Shown one piece after another: positions 6,496 through 13,800 of a stretch of DNA of 21,841 bases. This DNA comes from Flavobacteriaceae bacterium (GTDB taxonomy: Bacteria > Bacteroidota > Bacteroidia > Flavobacteriales > Flavobacteriaceae), in NCBI GenBank assembly GCA_030590765.1, contig JAUVCP010000002.1, positions 1-21,841 of the forward strand. Direction: 5' to 3'. Under the pieces are notes generated by a model. That model was not told the origin of the DNA. It was given only the letters and a program-made list of their open reading frames with translations, and did not search any database. Both the position numbers and the translations under genes were made by a program. How positions within the stretch are numbered: position 1 is the first letter of the stretch; each line of letters begins with the position of its first letter.

Positions 6496-9177
6496 CTAAA
6501 ACACATACCTAAAAGTAGCTTTAATCAAATAGGTGTTTTCCTTTTTTTCCTGTATGATCTTTTGATCAATACTTTCAAATATTCCATCAGTAGGATCTCC
6601 AAGTCCGTTGGTTCCCTGTGACCAAACTAAAAATATTTCAGATCCCGGAATATATTCCCATCGCACTACCAAATTAGATCTGTATTGTACATAAGCAAAA
6701 TCGGGTTCTCCAAATGAATAGTCGGTAGAACCATTCCTGTTTTCATCTATATGATAAACTCCATCATTCAATGAAATCTGATCATCATCATACAAATAAA
6801 ACCTGTCATTTAAATCGCTTGCCACAGCATTGGTGATATGATTAAAATTTGAATAGGTTCCTCTTGACACAAAAGGTTCTGCATAATATTGAATAGATAA
6901 ATTTGGATTGATTGTATAATTTATCCGAATAGAAGTACTAAACGTTTGATTGTCAATTTCTGCAGTAACATATCGTGGATCGTTCATAAAATTCTCTTCA
7001 GAGACATATTGTGTCTTGTTTTTATTTATTGAAAATTCAGGATTTATAGAAATATTTAAGGCATTGGTTGGCTGATAACTAAATCGAGTTTCCAATCTAA
7101 AATAGGATTCATGGTCTTGTTTAGATTTAGACATTACAGAACCTAAAACAAATCTGAATTTTTTCCGGGAATCAGTTCCAATATACAACCAACTAACAAA
7201 TTCTTCAGAATACCTAAAACGAGGCCCTCCCCGTAAAACGGTATTAGAATATGTTATGGGACGTCCTATTAACCCAATATCGGCTCCCCAATTATTTTTA
7301 AATTCAATTCCGGAATTCATTCTAAACTGTAGTGTGTTGAAATTTTTATCAAAATCATATCCGGAATCTTGGTATAGCCTGACATTAATTTTTCTAAAGA
7401 TCCCAAAAGGTTTTAATGTTTGATAGTTGATATTAGTAAACTGATTTATTACATCTGCCTGACGTAAAAAACCAATATCATTCAATTCCAGTTCGGGTGA
7501 ACGCCAGGTAAGACCTCCATTATAATCCCAGTTTCCACCACCAGATTTTCCCGCTTCAATTTTACCTCCCGAGCCTATTAAAGATGTTCTATTCGGATCA
7601 ACACTTACGTGTTTGGCATCCACTCTTTGAAATAAATGAGTGAGTGATTCCTGAGTTTGTGTTATAGATTCTTTACTTCCTTGAACATTACTAACAATAA
7701 TATTACCTTCTGCATAATATTTTCTATCTTTCCATTGGTGTTTAAAATCTAACCCACCGGTATAGGCTTTGCTTCTTAAATGATCAAGATCTCCCTCAAT
7801 TTGCCTATTGGTTGCTGTAAATATTCCTCCAATAAATGTTTTTTTTTCATTGAAATCTTTTTGTAATCTACCTACAAAATAATTGGTTAAAGGTTCTACC
7901 GATTGTTGTCTCTCTTCTCCGTTATGATCAATTTTAGCATATTCTTTTGCTGTTACACTTTCTAAAACACCAATAGACCAACCATTCTTAGTTTTACCAC
8001 TAAACTTTGCTGCACCTAATATGGTTGTATTATTAGGAATATCTGCATACTCATTATTTGATAAATTTGGATACCCCTGAGGTTGCCTGCCAATTCGCCT
8101 GGAATAAAAAACATTATCTTGATTATCAGCAAACTGATAATTAAAAATATTCTTATTCTCAACAAAGAATGGTCTTTGTTCTTCAAAGAAAATTTGAAAT
8201 CCGTCTAAAGAAATAGCTGCCGGATCTGCCTCTACCTGTCCGAAATCAGGATTTATTGTGAAATCCAGTGTTAGATCGTTCGTAATTCCAATTTTACCAT
8301 CAACACCTCCATTAAAAGAAAAATCAGTACCATCTCTAAAAGGATTGTTTTCTTCTTTTGGATAGGTATCAAATTGTGCCAGTAAAAATGGCTGGATCTC
8401 AATTTGCTTTTGAGGTTTCAAATTCTTTAAACCACGTAATTCACCAAATTCACTAACCCAACCGGGAGCATCTTGTGGAATTCTTTGCCAAAGAGATCGT
8501 TCTTCTTCTCTAAACAATCTCCTCATCATTTGCATACCCCAGATCTGCTCCTCACTTTTACCAAATCGTAACTGACTCAAGGGAATTTTCATCTCAGCTG
8601 TCCAGCCTTTATCATCAATATTTGTTTTGGTATACCATATCGGATTCCAGCTTTCATCAAAATTTTCCCCGTTCTCAGAAATTGCTTCATCTCCTTTCAC
8701 TCCGGTAGCAGTTACTGTAAAAGAAAATGCAGTTCGTAGATCATGATAACTATCTAAGTGCATTTCAACATAATCTCCTTCAAAACCATCTCTTCTAGAT
8801 AATCGTTTCTCAATTTTATCAGGTTCGGTATCAAAAGCTCTAACAGCTATATATAAATTCTTCTCATCATAAAGTATTTTGAATCTGGTTTTTTGTGCCG
8901 GCTGTGTATTCTCATCTGGACTGCGTTCAATAAAATCACCCGCCCATTCAACCATATCCCAATTAACTTCATCAATAATACCATCAATTACAGGTGCCTT
9001 AACAGAACCTATATTTTGTGTTGTATATATCCTTTTGGAAATTTTACTTTCAGTTTTCTGAGCAATTATCGATAAATGAAGAAATATAAACAGGTAAAAT
9101 AGTAGTGTATTTCTCAAATTATTTCTTTTAACGTTAGTTAAAAGACGCTGTAAATTAAAAAGTGTTACAATGATCAT
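6496..9177 (-). CDS. DUF5916 outer-membrane protein with an N-terminal CBM9-like domain
   Basis: A large 893-residue protein of the DUF5916 family. After the signal peptide comes a carbohydrate-binding-module-9-like beta domain (about 55-230) beginning APVIDGIIDEVNWD and containing YVEMHLDSY. A long region rich in alternating aromatic strands follows and ends KATFRYVF, the aromatic C-terminus expected of an outer-membrane beta-barrel. The motif PDFGQVEADPA, characteristic of these proteins, is present. Function is unknown; binding or uptake of a glycan or peptide at the surface is inference. The annotated ATG gives an unusually long 20-residue tail before the signal helix. An in-frame TTG at 9117-9115 would give a canonical signal peptide (RNTLLFYLFIFLHLSIIA), so 6496-9117 may be the real gene. 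The gene stands alone on its strand and is divergent from rplM. Confidence 0.85.
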   Translation of the reverse strand: MIIVTLFNLQRLLTNVKRNNLRNTLLFYLFIFLHLSIIAQKTESKISKRIYTTQNIGSVKAPVIDGIIDEVNWDMVEWAGDFIERSPDENTQPAQKTRFKILYDEKNLYIAVRAFDTEPDKIEKRLSRRDGFEGDYVEMHLDSYHDLRTAFSFTVTATGVKGDEAISENGENFDESWNPIWYTKTNIDDKGWTAEMKIPLSQLRFGKSEEQIWGMQMMRRLFREEERSLWQRIPQDAPGWVSEFGELRGLKNLKPQKQIEIQPFLLAQFDTYPKEENNPFRDGTDFSFNGGVDGKIGITNDLTLDFTINPDFGQVEADPAAISLDGFQIFFEEQRPFFVENKNIFNYQFADNQDNVFYSRRIGRQPQGYPNLSNNEYADIPNNTTILGAAKFSGKTKNGWSIGVLESVTAKEYAKIDHNGEERQQSVEPLTNYFVGRLQKDFNEKKTFIGGIFTATNRQIEGDLDHLRSKAYTGGLDFKHQWKDRKYYAEGNIIVSNVQGSKESITQTQESLTHLFQRVDAKHVSVDPNRTSLIGSGGKIEAGKSGGGNWDYNGGLTWRSPELELNDIGFLRQADVINQFTNINYQTLKPFGIFRKINVRLYQDSGYDFDKNFNTLQFRMNSGIEFKNNWGADIGLIGRPITYSNTVLRGGPRFRYSEEFVSWLYIGTDSRKKFRFVLGSVMSKSKQDHESYFRLETRFSYQPTNALNISINPEFSINKNKTQYVSEENFMNDPRYVTAEIDNQTFSTSIRINYTINPNLSIQYYAEPFVSRGTYSNFNHITNAVASDLNDRFYLYDDDQISLNDGVYHIDENRNGSTDYSFGEPDFAYVQYRSNLVVRWEYIPGSEIFLVWSQGTNGLGDPTDGIFESIDQKIIQEKKENTYLIKATFRYVF

Positions 9178-9190
9178 AAAATGTTACAAT
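9163..9190. repeat. Direct repeat of TGTTACAAT around the DUF5916 start
   Basis: The 9-mer TGTTACAAT occurs at 9163-9171 and 9182-9190, 19 bases apart, just on either side of the predicted ATG of the DUF5916 gene. Two sites on the same helix face could be an operator, or chance in AT-rich DNA. Confidence 0.3.
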
Positions 9191-9196
9191 TCAATT

Positions 9197-9204
9197 GAAA
9201 AATA
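9197..9204 (-). promoter_or_regulatory. Weak -7-like element for the DUF5916 gene
   Basis: The minus strand reads TATTTTTC, seven of eight positions of a good -7 match with C in place of the last G, 19 bases before the annotated ATG. No convincing -33 TTTG was seen. Confidence 0.3.
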
Positions 9205-9309
9205 CAATATGATAACAGAAATATTTATTGTCTGAAACACTTTTAATTATTCATTAAATAAATCAATAAATTCATTCGAAAATTATTTTAAAATATATCT
9301 AAAAACCTG

Positions 9310-9340
9310 TTTGCTAAATAAATAATTAGTTGTATTTTTG
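9310..9340 (+). promoter_or_regulatory. rplM-rpsI promoter (Bacteroidota consensus)
   Basis: TTTG at 9310-9313, a 19-base spacer, then TATTTTTG at 9333-9340. Both elements and the spacing fit the Bacteroidota housekeeping promoter. Transcription would start near 9346, leaving a leader of about 50 bases before the preferred rplM start. Confidence 0.75.
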
Positions 9341-9344
9341 CAAA

Positions 9345-9408
9345 CTCTTTTAATGAAAGAGAAAAGTGAAGTTTAATCATACAAAAAATTTAATTGTGAA
9401 CACATTAA
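9345..9408 (+). promoter_or_regulatory. Structured rplM leader with a hairpin over the start codon
   Basis: Two hairpins are visible in the predicted mRNA leader. The first pairs CTCTTT (9345-9350) with AAAGAG (9356-9361) at the 5' end. The second pairs TTAA/TGTG (9390-9393 and 9395-9398, one bulged T) with CACA/TTAA (9401-9408), enclosing the preferred GTG start at 9396. Such a layout could allow autoregulation by L13. The pairing is seen; the function is inferred. Confidence 0.45.
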
Positions 9409-9851
9409 GTTACAAAACAGTATCAGCTAACAAAGACACCGTTACTAAAGAATGGGTTTTAGTTGATGCAGACGGCCAAACGTTGGGTCGTATGGCCTCA
9501 AAAGTTGCAATGCTTATAAGAGGAAAGTACAAACCTAACTACACTCCACATGTTGATTGTGGTGACAATGTAGTTATCATCAACGCAGACAAAATAGTAT
9601 TAACCGGAAACAAATGGAATGACAAAACTTATATTCGTCATACAGGTTACCCGGGTGGACAAAGATCATTAACTGCAACAGAATTATTTGCAAAAAGTCC
9701 GGTAAGAGTAGTTGAGAAAGCCGTTAAAGGTATGTTACCAAAAAACAAATTAGGTAGTGCATTATTCAGAAACCTTTATGTTTATGAAGGTGGAGAACAC
9801 AAACAAGAAGCACAAAATCCAAAAACTATTAACCTAAACGATATCAAGTAA
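9396..9851 (+). CDS. rplM: Large-subunit ribosomal protein L13 (uL13)
   Basis: Early-assembling 50S ribosomal protein. The core KEWVLVDADGQTLGRMASKVA, the PHVDCGDNVVIINADKI stretch, the TGYPGG loop and GMLPKNKLG are all diagnostic. An open frame extends upstream to a GTG at 9366, giving 161 residues. I prefer the GTG at 9396, because flavobacterial L13 proteins start directly with a sequence like NTLSYKTVSA and are about 151 residues long, exactly what this start gives. The start codon lies in a small hairpin. rpsI follows after a single base, the usual L13-S9 pair, both driven by the promoter at 9310-9340. Confidence 0.95.
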   Translation: MNTLSYKTVSANKDTVTKEWVLVDADGQTLGRMASKVAMLIRGKYKPNYTPHVDCGDNVVIINADKIVLTGNKWNDKTYIRHTGYPGGQRSLTATELFAKSPVRVVEKAVKGMLPKNKLGSALFRNLYVYEGGEHKQEAQNPKTINLNDIK

Positions 9852-9852
9852 T

Positions 9853-10239
9853 ATGGACACTATTCACAAAATTGGTAGAAGAAAAACTGCTGTTGCTCGT
9901 ATATATCTTTCAGAAGGAAAAGGTAACATTACTATAAATGATAGAGAATTTGAAAATTATTTCACAACCGATACTTTAAGATATAAAGTACTGCAACCTT
10001 TAACATTAACAGATAATCAAACTAGTTTTGATATCAAAGTTAAAGTTTTTGGAGGTGGTGTAACTGGTCAGGCAGAAGCAATTCGTCTTGCTATTTCAAG
10101 AGCAATGGTTGAATTGGATCAGGAAAACAAGAGTGTTTTAAAACCTGAAGGATTAATGACAAGAGACCCAAGAATGGTTGAACGTAAGAAATTCGGTCAG
10201 AAGAAAGCTCGTAAGAAATTCCAGTTCTCAAAACGTTAA
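9853..10239 (+). CDS. rpsI: Small-subunit ribosomal protein S9 (uS9)
   Basis: 30S ribosomal protein of 128 residues. It carries the N-terminal GRRKTAVARIYL (8-19), the GGGVTGQAEAIRLAISRA segment and the basic C-terminal tail ending FQFSKR, which in other bacteria reaches the P-site tRNA. Family length is normal. It begins one base after the rplM stop codon, so translation is probably coupled. A strong 13-bp hairpin ends the unit. Confidence 0.97.
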   Translation: MDTIHKIGRRKTAVARIYLSEGKGNITINDREFENYFTTDTLRYKVLQPLTLTDNQTSFDIKVKVFGGGVTGQAEAIRLAISRAMVELDQENKSVLKPEGLMTRDPRMVERKKFGQKKARKKFQFSKR

Positions 10240-10249
10240 AATTATTACT

Positions 10250-10285
10250 ATATATCTCCGATCTAAATCGGAGATATATTTCTTA
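10250..10285 (+). terminator. Terminator of the rplM-rpsI operon
   Basis: A perfect 13-bp stem, ATATATCTCCGAT (10250-10262) and its complement (10267-10279), with a CTAA loop, lies 11 bases after the rpsI stop. The following TTCTT tract is imperfect. It is likely a rho-independent terminator, though it might pass some transcription into rpsB. Confidence 0.65.
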
Positions 10286-10330
10286 TTACATAAATTTTTA
10301 TACAAACTGTTGTCGTAAAAGTATAGCATC

Positions 10331-10369
10331 CAAATAATAAAGATCGATTTAATCGCTACTCTATTATTG
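10331..10369 (+). promoter_or_regulatory. Candidate structured leader of rpsB
   Basis: Upstream of rpsB, AATAATA (10333-10339) can pair with TATTATT (10362-10368), and C10331 with G10369 past a bulge. Inside it CGAT (10345-10348) pairs with ATCG (10352-10355) across a TTA loop, leaving asymmetric internal loops. rpsB leaders are known autoregulatory sites in enterobacteria. Whether this is one is inference. I could not identify the rpsB promoter in 10280-10399. Confidence 0.35.
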
Positions 10370-10399
10370 CTAAATTAACGGAACGTAAACTAAAACAAA

Positions 10400-11284
10400 A
10401 TGACAAACATTGAAATTAAAGAATTAATTGAATCAGGTGTACACTTTGGCCACCTAACAAGAAAGTGGAACCCCAATATGGCGCAGTATGTGTATACTGA
10501 GCGTAAAGGAATTCACATTATTGACCTTTACAAAACGGTTGCAAAAATTGAAGAAGCAAATGCTGCTTTAAATAAAATTGCAGCTTCCGGAAGAAAAATA
10601 CTTTTTGTAGCTACAAAAAAACAAGCAAAAGATATCGTTTCTGAAAAAGCAAAATCTGTAAACATGCCTTATATCACTGAACGTTGGCCGGGTGGTATGT
10701 TAACAAACTTTGTTACGATTAGAAAAGCTGTTAAAAAAATGGCTCATATCGACAGAATGAAAAAAGATGGTTCGTTTGAAGCTCTTTCAAAAAGAGAAAA
10801 ATTACAGATCAATCGACAAAGAGCTAAATTAGAAAAGAACTTAGGTTCAATTACAGACATGACAAGATTACCAGCTGCAATTTTAGTAGTTGACATCAAA
10901 CGTGAGCACATCGCTGTTGCTGAAGCTCAGAAATTGAATATTCCAATTTTTGCTATGGTAGACACCAATTCTGATCCAAGAGGAATTGATTATGTAGTTC
11001 CTTCTAATGATGATGCTTCTAAATCTATTGATAAAGTTTTATCATATTTAACTAATGCTATAGCAGAAGGCTTATCTGATAGAAAGAATAGTAAGGAAAA
11101 AGAAGCGAAAGCAAAAGAAGCTCCTGTTACCCCAAAAGCTCCTGTTACTGAAAAGGCTGCAGAGGTAGTAAAGAAAGAAGTAAAAGAAGTTCCTGTTACA
11201 GCAAAAACTCCTGTTGCAGCTAAGGCTAAGGCTGTTGAGGCTGTTGAGAAAGAAGTAAAAGAAGCTAAAAGCGAAAAAAAATAA
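10400..11284 (+). CDS. rpsB: Small-subunit ribosomal protein S2 (uS2) with a long C-terminal tail
   Basis: 30S ribosomal protein needed for translation initiation. The core, about residues 1-228, is standard: GVHFGHLTRKWNPNM (13-27), ERWPGGMLTNF (94-104), a basic coiled coil (about 106-150) and DTNSDPRGIDYVVPSNDD (188-205). Residues 229-294 are an extra low-complexity tail of Lys, Glu, Ala, Pro and Val. It contains two related units, 241-263 and 264-288, each beginning PVT-like and ending KEVKE. At 294 residues it is longer than the roughly 230-260 usual for S2. The tail is likely disordered and may have grown by duplication. tsf follows 47 bases later. Confidence 0.96.
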   Translation: MTNIEIKELIESGVHFGHLTRKWNPNMAQYVYTERKGIHIIDLYKTVAKIEEANAALNKIAASGRKILFVATKKQAKDIVSEKAKSVNMPYITERWPGGMLTNFVTIRKAVKKMAHIDRMKKDGSFEALSKREKLQINRQRAKLEKNLGSITDMTRLPAAILVVDIKREHIAVAEAQKLNIPIFAMVDTNSDPRGIDYVVPSNDDASKSIDKVLSYLTNAIAEGLSDRKNSKEKEAKAKEAPVTPKAPVTEKAAEVVKKEVKEVPVTAKTPVAAKAKAVEAVEKEVKEAKSEKK

Positions 11285-11331
11285 TTCAATAATTTGCTGG
11301 AGTGATCCATTTTAACAAAAAATAATATAAC

Positions 11332-12297
11332 ATGGCAAAAATAACAGCCGCAGAGGTAAATAAATTAAGAAAATCTACCGGAGCAGGTATGATGGATTGT
11401 AAAAATGCTTTAGTGGAAGCAGATGGTGATTTTGATAAAGCAATTGACATTTTACGTAAAAAAGGTCAGAAAGTTGCTGCTAAGAGAGCAGATAGAGACT
11501 CAAGTGAAGGTGCAGCAATCGCTGTTGTAAATGATGCCAAAACAGAAGGCGTTGCAATTGTTTTAGGTTGTGAAACTGATTTTGTTGGTAAAAATGAAGC
11601 TTTTGTTAGCTTGGCTAAAGAAATTGCAACTATTGCTTTAGGCTGTTCAAATAAAGAAGAGTTATTAGCTTCAAATATTGGTAACATTACTGTAGCTGAA
11701 AAATTGATCGAACAAACCGGAATTATTGGTGAAAAGATTGAACTTCCAGCATTTGAAAAAGTAAATGCTGCATATATTGGTGCTTATACACACGTAAATA
11801 AAATTGCCGCGATAGTTGGATTATCAGCTGTAGTTGATAATGCTGAGGAACTTGCAAAAGATTTAGCTATGCAGGCTGCATCAATGGGTGCAACTACTTT
11901 ATCATTTATAGATTTTGACCCTAGCTTTATTGAATCAGAAACAGAAGCAAGAATCGCAGTTATTGAAAAAGAAAATATTGAACTTGGCAGATTAGGTAAA
12001 ACACTTAAAAATGTGCCAAAATATATTTCTATGGCTCAATTAACTGATGAAGTTCTGGCACAAGCAAAAGAAGATGCTAAAGCAGAATTAAAAGCTGAAG
12101 GTAAACCAGAACAGATCTGGGACAGAATCTTACCAGGTAAATTACAAAGGTTTATTTCTGACAACACTACATTAGACAATGAACTTTGTTTATTAGATCA
12201 GGAATTTATCAAAGATGCTAAAAAATCAGTTGCTGATTATGTAAAATCTTATGGTGATGTTGAAGTTGTAGATTTTAAACGTGTATCAGTAGGTTAG
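11332..12297 (+). CDS. tsf: Translation elongation factor Ts
   Basis: Guanine-nucleotide exchange factor that regenerates EF-Tu-GTP. The N-terminal UBA-like segment reads EVNKLRKSTGAGMMDCKNAL (8-27), and the TDFV motif at 82-85 is the part that contacts EF-Tu. The core and the C-terminal coiled-coil region follow (PEQIWDRILPGKLQRFISDN). The length of 321 is normal for the flavobacterial form, which is longer than the 283 of E. coli. It lies downstream of rpsB, the standard pair, and is closed by a strong terminator. Confidence 0.97.
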   Translation: MAKITAAEVNKLRKSTGAGMMDCKNALVEADGDFDKAIDILRKKGQKVAAKRADRDSSEGAAIAVVNDAKTEGVAIVLGCETDFVGKNEAFVSLAKEIATIALGCSNKEELLASNIGNITVAEKLIEQTGIIGEKIELPAFEKVNAAYIGAYTHVNKIAAIVGLSAVVDNAEELAKDLAMQAASMGATTLSFIDFDPSFIESETEARIAVIEKENIELGRLGKTLKNVPKYISMAQLTDEVLAQAKEDAKAELKAEGKPEQIWDRILPGKLQRFISDNTTLDNELCLLDQEFIKDAKKSVADYVKSYGDVEVVDFKRVSVG

Positions 12298-12321
12298 AAC
12301 GTCTTATAAATTTAAAAATAG

Positions 12322-12365
12322 ATCCTCATATTATTGATTTTCATCATGATATGAGGATTTTTTTT
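12322..12365 (+). terminator. Strong rho-independent terminator after tsf
   Basis: A perfect 10-bp stem, ATCCTCATAT (12322-12331) and its complement (12349-12358), has a second short stem inside it (TGAT/ATCA) and is followed by eight T. It closes the rpsB-tsf unit. Confidence 0.85.
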
Positions 12366-12403
12366 GTGCTTAAATTCTCATCTAAATAAAAGGTATAATT
12401 TAG

Positions 12404-12411
12404 TATATTTG
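12404..12411 (+). promoter_or_regulatory. -7 element for pyrH-frr
   Basis: TATATTTG matches TAnnTTTG, 20 bases before the pyrH ATG and just after the tsf terminator. No clear -33 TTTG is visible, so the promoter is a half-match. It implies a very short leader. Confidence 0.5.
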
Positions 12412-12431
12412 TACAACTTTCAAGTTATCAT

Positions 12432-13157
12432 ATGAAATACAATAGAATTCTTTTAAAATTAAGCGGTGAAGCTTTAATGGGGGAACGTGATTACGGAATT
12501 GATCCAAAAAGATTAGCTGATTATGCCATTGAAATTAAAAAAATGGTAGATAAAGGTATTGAAGTTGCCTTGGTAATTGGTGGCGGTAATATTTTTAGAG
12601 GTTTGTCCGGAGCCAGCAATGGGATGGACAGAGTACAAGGAGATCAAATGGGCATGTTGGCAACTATTATAAACGGTTTGGCTTTACAGGGCGCTTTGGA
12701 AGATGCCGGTATGAAAACCCGACTTTTAACTGCAATTAAAATGGATGAAATCGCAGAGCCTTATATCAAAAGAAGAGCTGTGCGTCATTTGGAAAAAGGT
12801 CGTGTAGTAATTTTTGGAGGTGGTACCGGAAATCCATATTTTACAACAGATACTGCAGCTGTTTTAAGAGCTATTGAGATCAATGCAGATGTAATTTTAA
12901 AAGGAACGAGAGTAGATGGTGTTTATACTTCTGATCCAGAAAAAAATAAGGATGCGGTTAAATTTGATGAAATTTCTTTTAAAGATGTAATGGAAAAAGG
13001 ATTGAAAGTAATGGATATGACGGCCTTTACTCTAAGTGAAGAAAACAGGTTGCCAATCATTATTTTTGACATGAATAAAAAAGGTAACTTGGAAAAAGTT
13101 ATATTAGGTGAAAATATTGGAACTAAAGTAGATCATCCCGATAACCATCGGGATTAA
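12432..13157 (+). CDS. pyrH: UMP kinase (uridylate kinase)
   Basis: Phosphorylates UMP to UDP in pyrimidine nucleotide synthesis; a cytoplasmic hexamer of the amino-acid-kinase fold. The sequence shows LKLSGEAL (8-15), GGGNIFRG (50-57), the [12 protein letters not shown] loop and [13 protein letters not shown]. The 241 residues are slightly longer than the roughly 235 I expect in flavobacteria. The excess is the last eight residues, DHPDNHRD, after the usual GENIGT-like end. Seven of these codons lie in a perfect palindrome (13135-13154) that runs to the stop codon. The natural stop seems to have been displaced. frr follows 17 bases later. Confidence 0.96.
   Translation: MKYNRILLKLSGEALMGERDYGIDPKRLADYAIEIKKMVDKGIEVALVIGGGNIFRGLSGASNGMDRVQGDQMGMLATIINGLALQGALEDAGMKTRLLTAIKMDEIAEPYIKRRAVRHLEKGRVVIFGGGTGNPYFTTDTAAVLRAIEINADVILKGTRVDGVYTSDPEKNKDAVKFDEISFKDVMEKGLKVMDMTAFTLSEENRLPIIIFDMNKKGNLEKVILGENIGTKVDHPDNHRD
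13135..13154. repeat. Perfect palindrome in the 3' end of pyrH
   Basis: ATCCCGAT (13135-13142), loop AACC, ATCGGGAT (13147-13154), then the TAA stop. No T-run follows, so it is not a typical terminator. Palindromes of the CCCGAT...ATCGGG type are common dispersed elements in Bacteroidota by my recollection. It may be an inserted element captured into the reading frame. Confidence 0.55.
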
Positions 13158-13174
13158 TTTAAAATACAGCAATC

Positions 13175-13729
13175 ATGAACGAAGATGTTAAATTTGTTAT
13201 TGAAAGTACCAAGGAATTGATGCAAGGATCCATCGAGCATCTTGAACATGAATTAACCAATATCAGGGCAGGCAAAGCTTCTCCTATCATGCTTAAAAGC
13301 GTTATGGTTGATTATTATGGAGCAAGTACACCATTGAGTCAGGTTGCAAATGTGAACACACTTGATGCACACACCATTACTGTTCAGCCTTGGGAAAAAT
13401 CATTAATTCATGAAATTGAAAAAGGAATTATGGCTGCAAATCTTGGTTTCAACCCAATGAATAATGGAGAAAGTGTTATTATCAATGTACCTATTCTAAC
13501 AGAAGAAAGAAGAAGAGAATTAGCAAAACAAGCAAAAGCTGTTACCGAAGATGCAAAGGTTAGTATTAGAAATGATCGTAAGGAAGCAAATAGCGAATTG
13601 AAAAAAATGGAAATTTCAGAAGATCTTTTGAAAAATGCTGAAATAGATATTCAGGAGCTTACCCAAAAATATTCTAAAATTGCTGATGAACATTATGCAA
13701 TTAAAGAAAAAGAGATCATGAAAGTTTAA
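13175..13729 (+). CDS. frr: Ribosome recycling factor
   Basis: With EF-G it splits the post-termination ribosome into subunits. The 184 residues are the normal length. Diagnostic parts are LTNIRAGKASPIML (about 27-40), the domain II beta region with DYYGASTPLSQVANVNTLDA and TVQPWEKSLI, and GFNPMNNGESVIINVPILTEERR before the final long helices. It is 17 bases downstream of pyrH, the classic pair, and shares its promoter. Confidence 0.97.
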   Translation: MNEDVKFVIESTKELMQGSIEHLEHELTNIRAGKASPIMLKSVMVDYYGASTPLSQVANVNTLDAHTITVQPWEKSLIHEIEKGIMAANLGFNPMNNGESVIINVPILTEERRRELAKQAKAVTEDAKVSIRNDRKEANSELKKMEISEDLLKNAEIDIQELTQKYSKIADEHYAIKEKEIMKV

Positions 13730-13764
13730 TTATATAATTCTTAACAAACAAAAAATATACTCAA

Positions 13765-13800
13765 ATGAGCCTTGAATATACAGGATTCATAAATAATTAA
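13765..13800 (+). CDS. Possible 11-residue leader ORF before the MMPL-like transporter
   Basis: ATG at 13765 opens an 11-codon frame (MSLEYTGFINN) whose TAA overlaps the transporter ATG by one base (TAATG). This could couple translation. There is no ribosome binding site or other support, and such short frames arise by chance. Confidence 0.2.
   Translation: MSLEYTGFINN

Noticed and set aside
9366..9395. N-terminal extension of L13 from the upstream GTG
   Set aside because: The extra ten residues have no counterpart in flavobacterial L13 as I know it, and the internal GTG gives the usual 151-residue length.
10990..11310. Long open frame antisense to the 3' end of rpsB
   Set aside because: It mirrors the low-complexity S2 tail; its Ser/Thr/Ala/Phe-rich product is a shadow of the Lys/Glu/Ala-rich coding strand.
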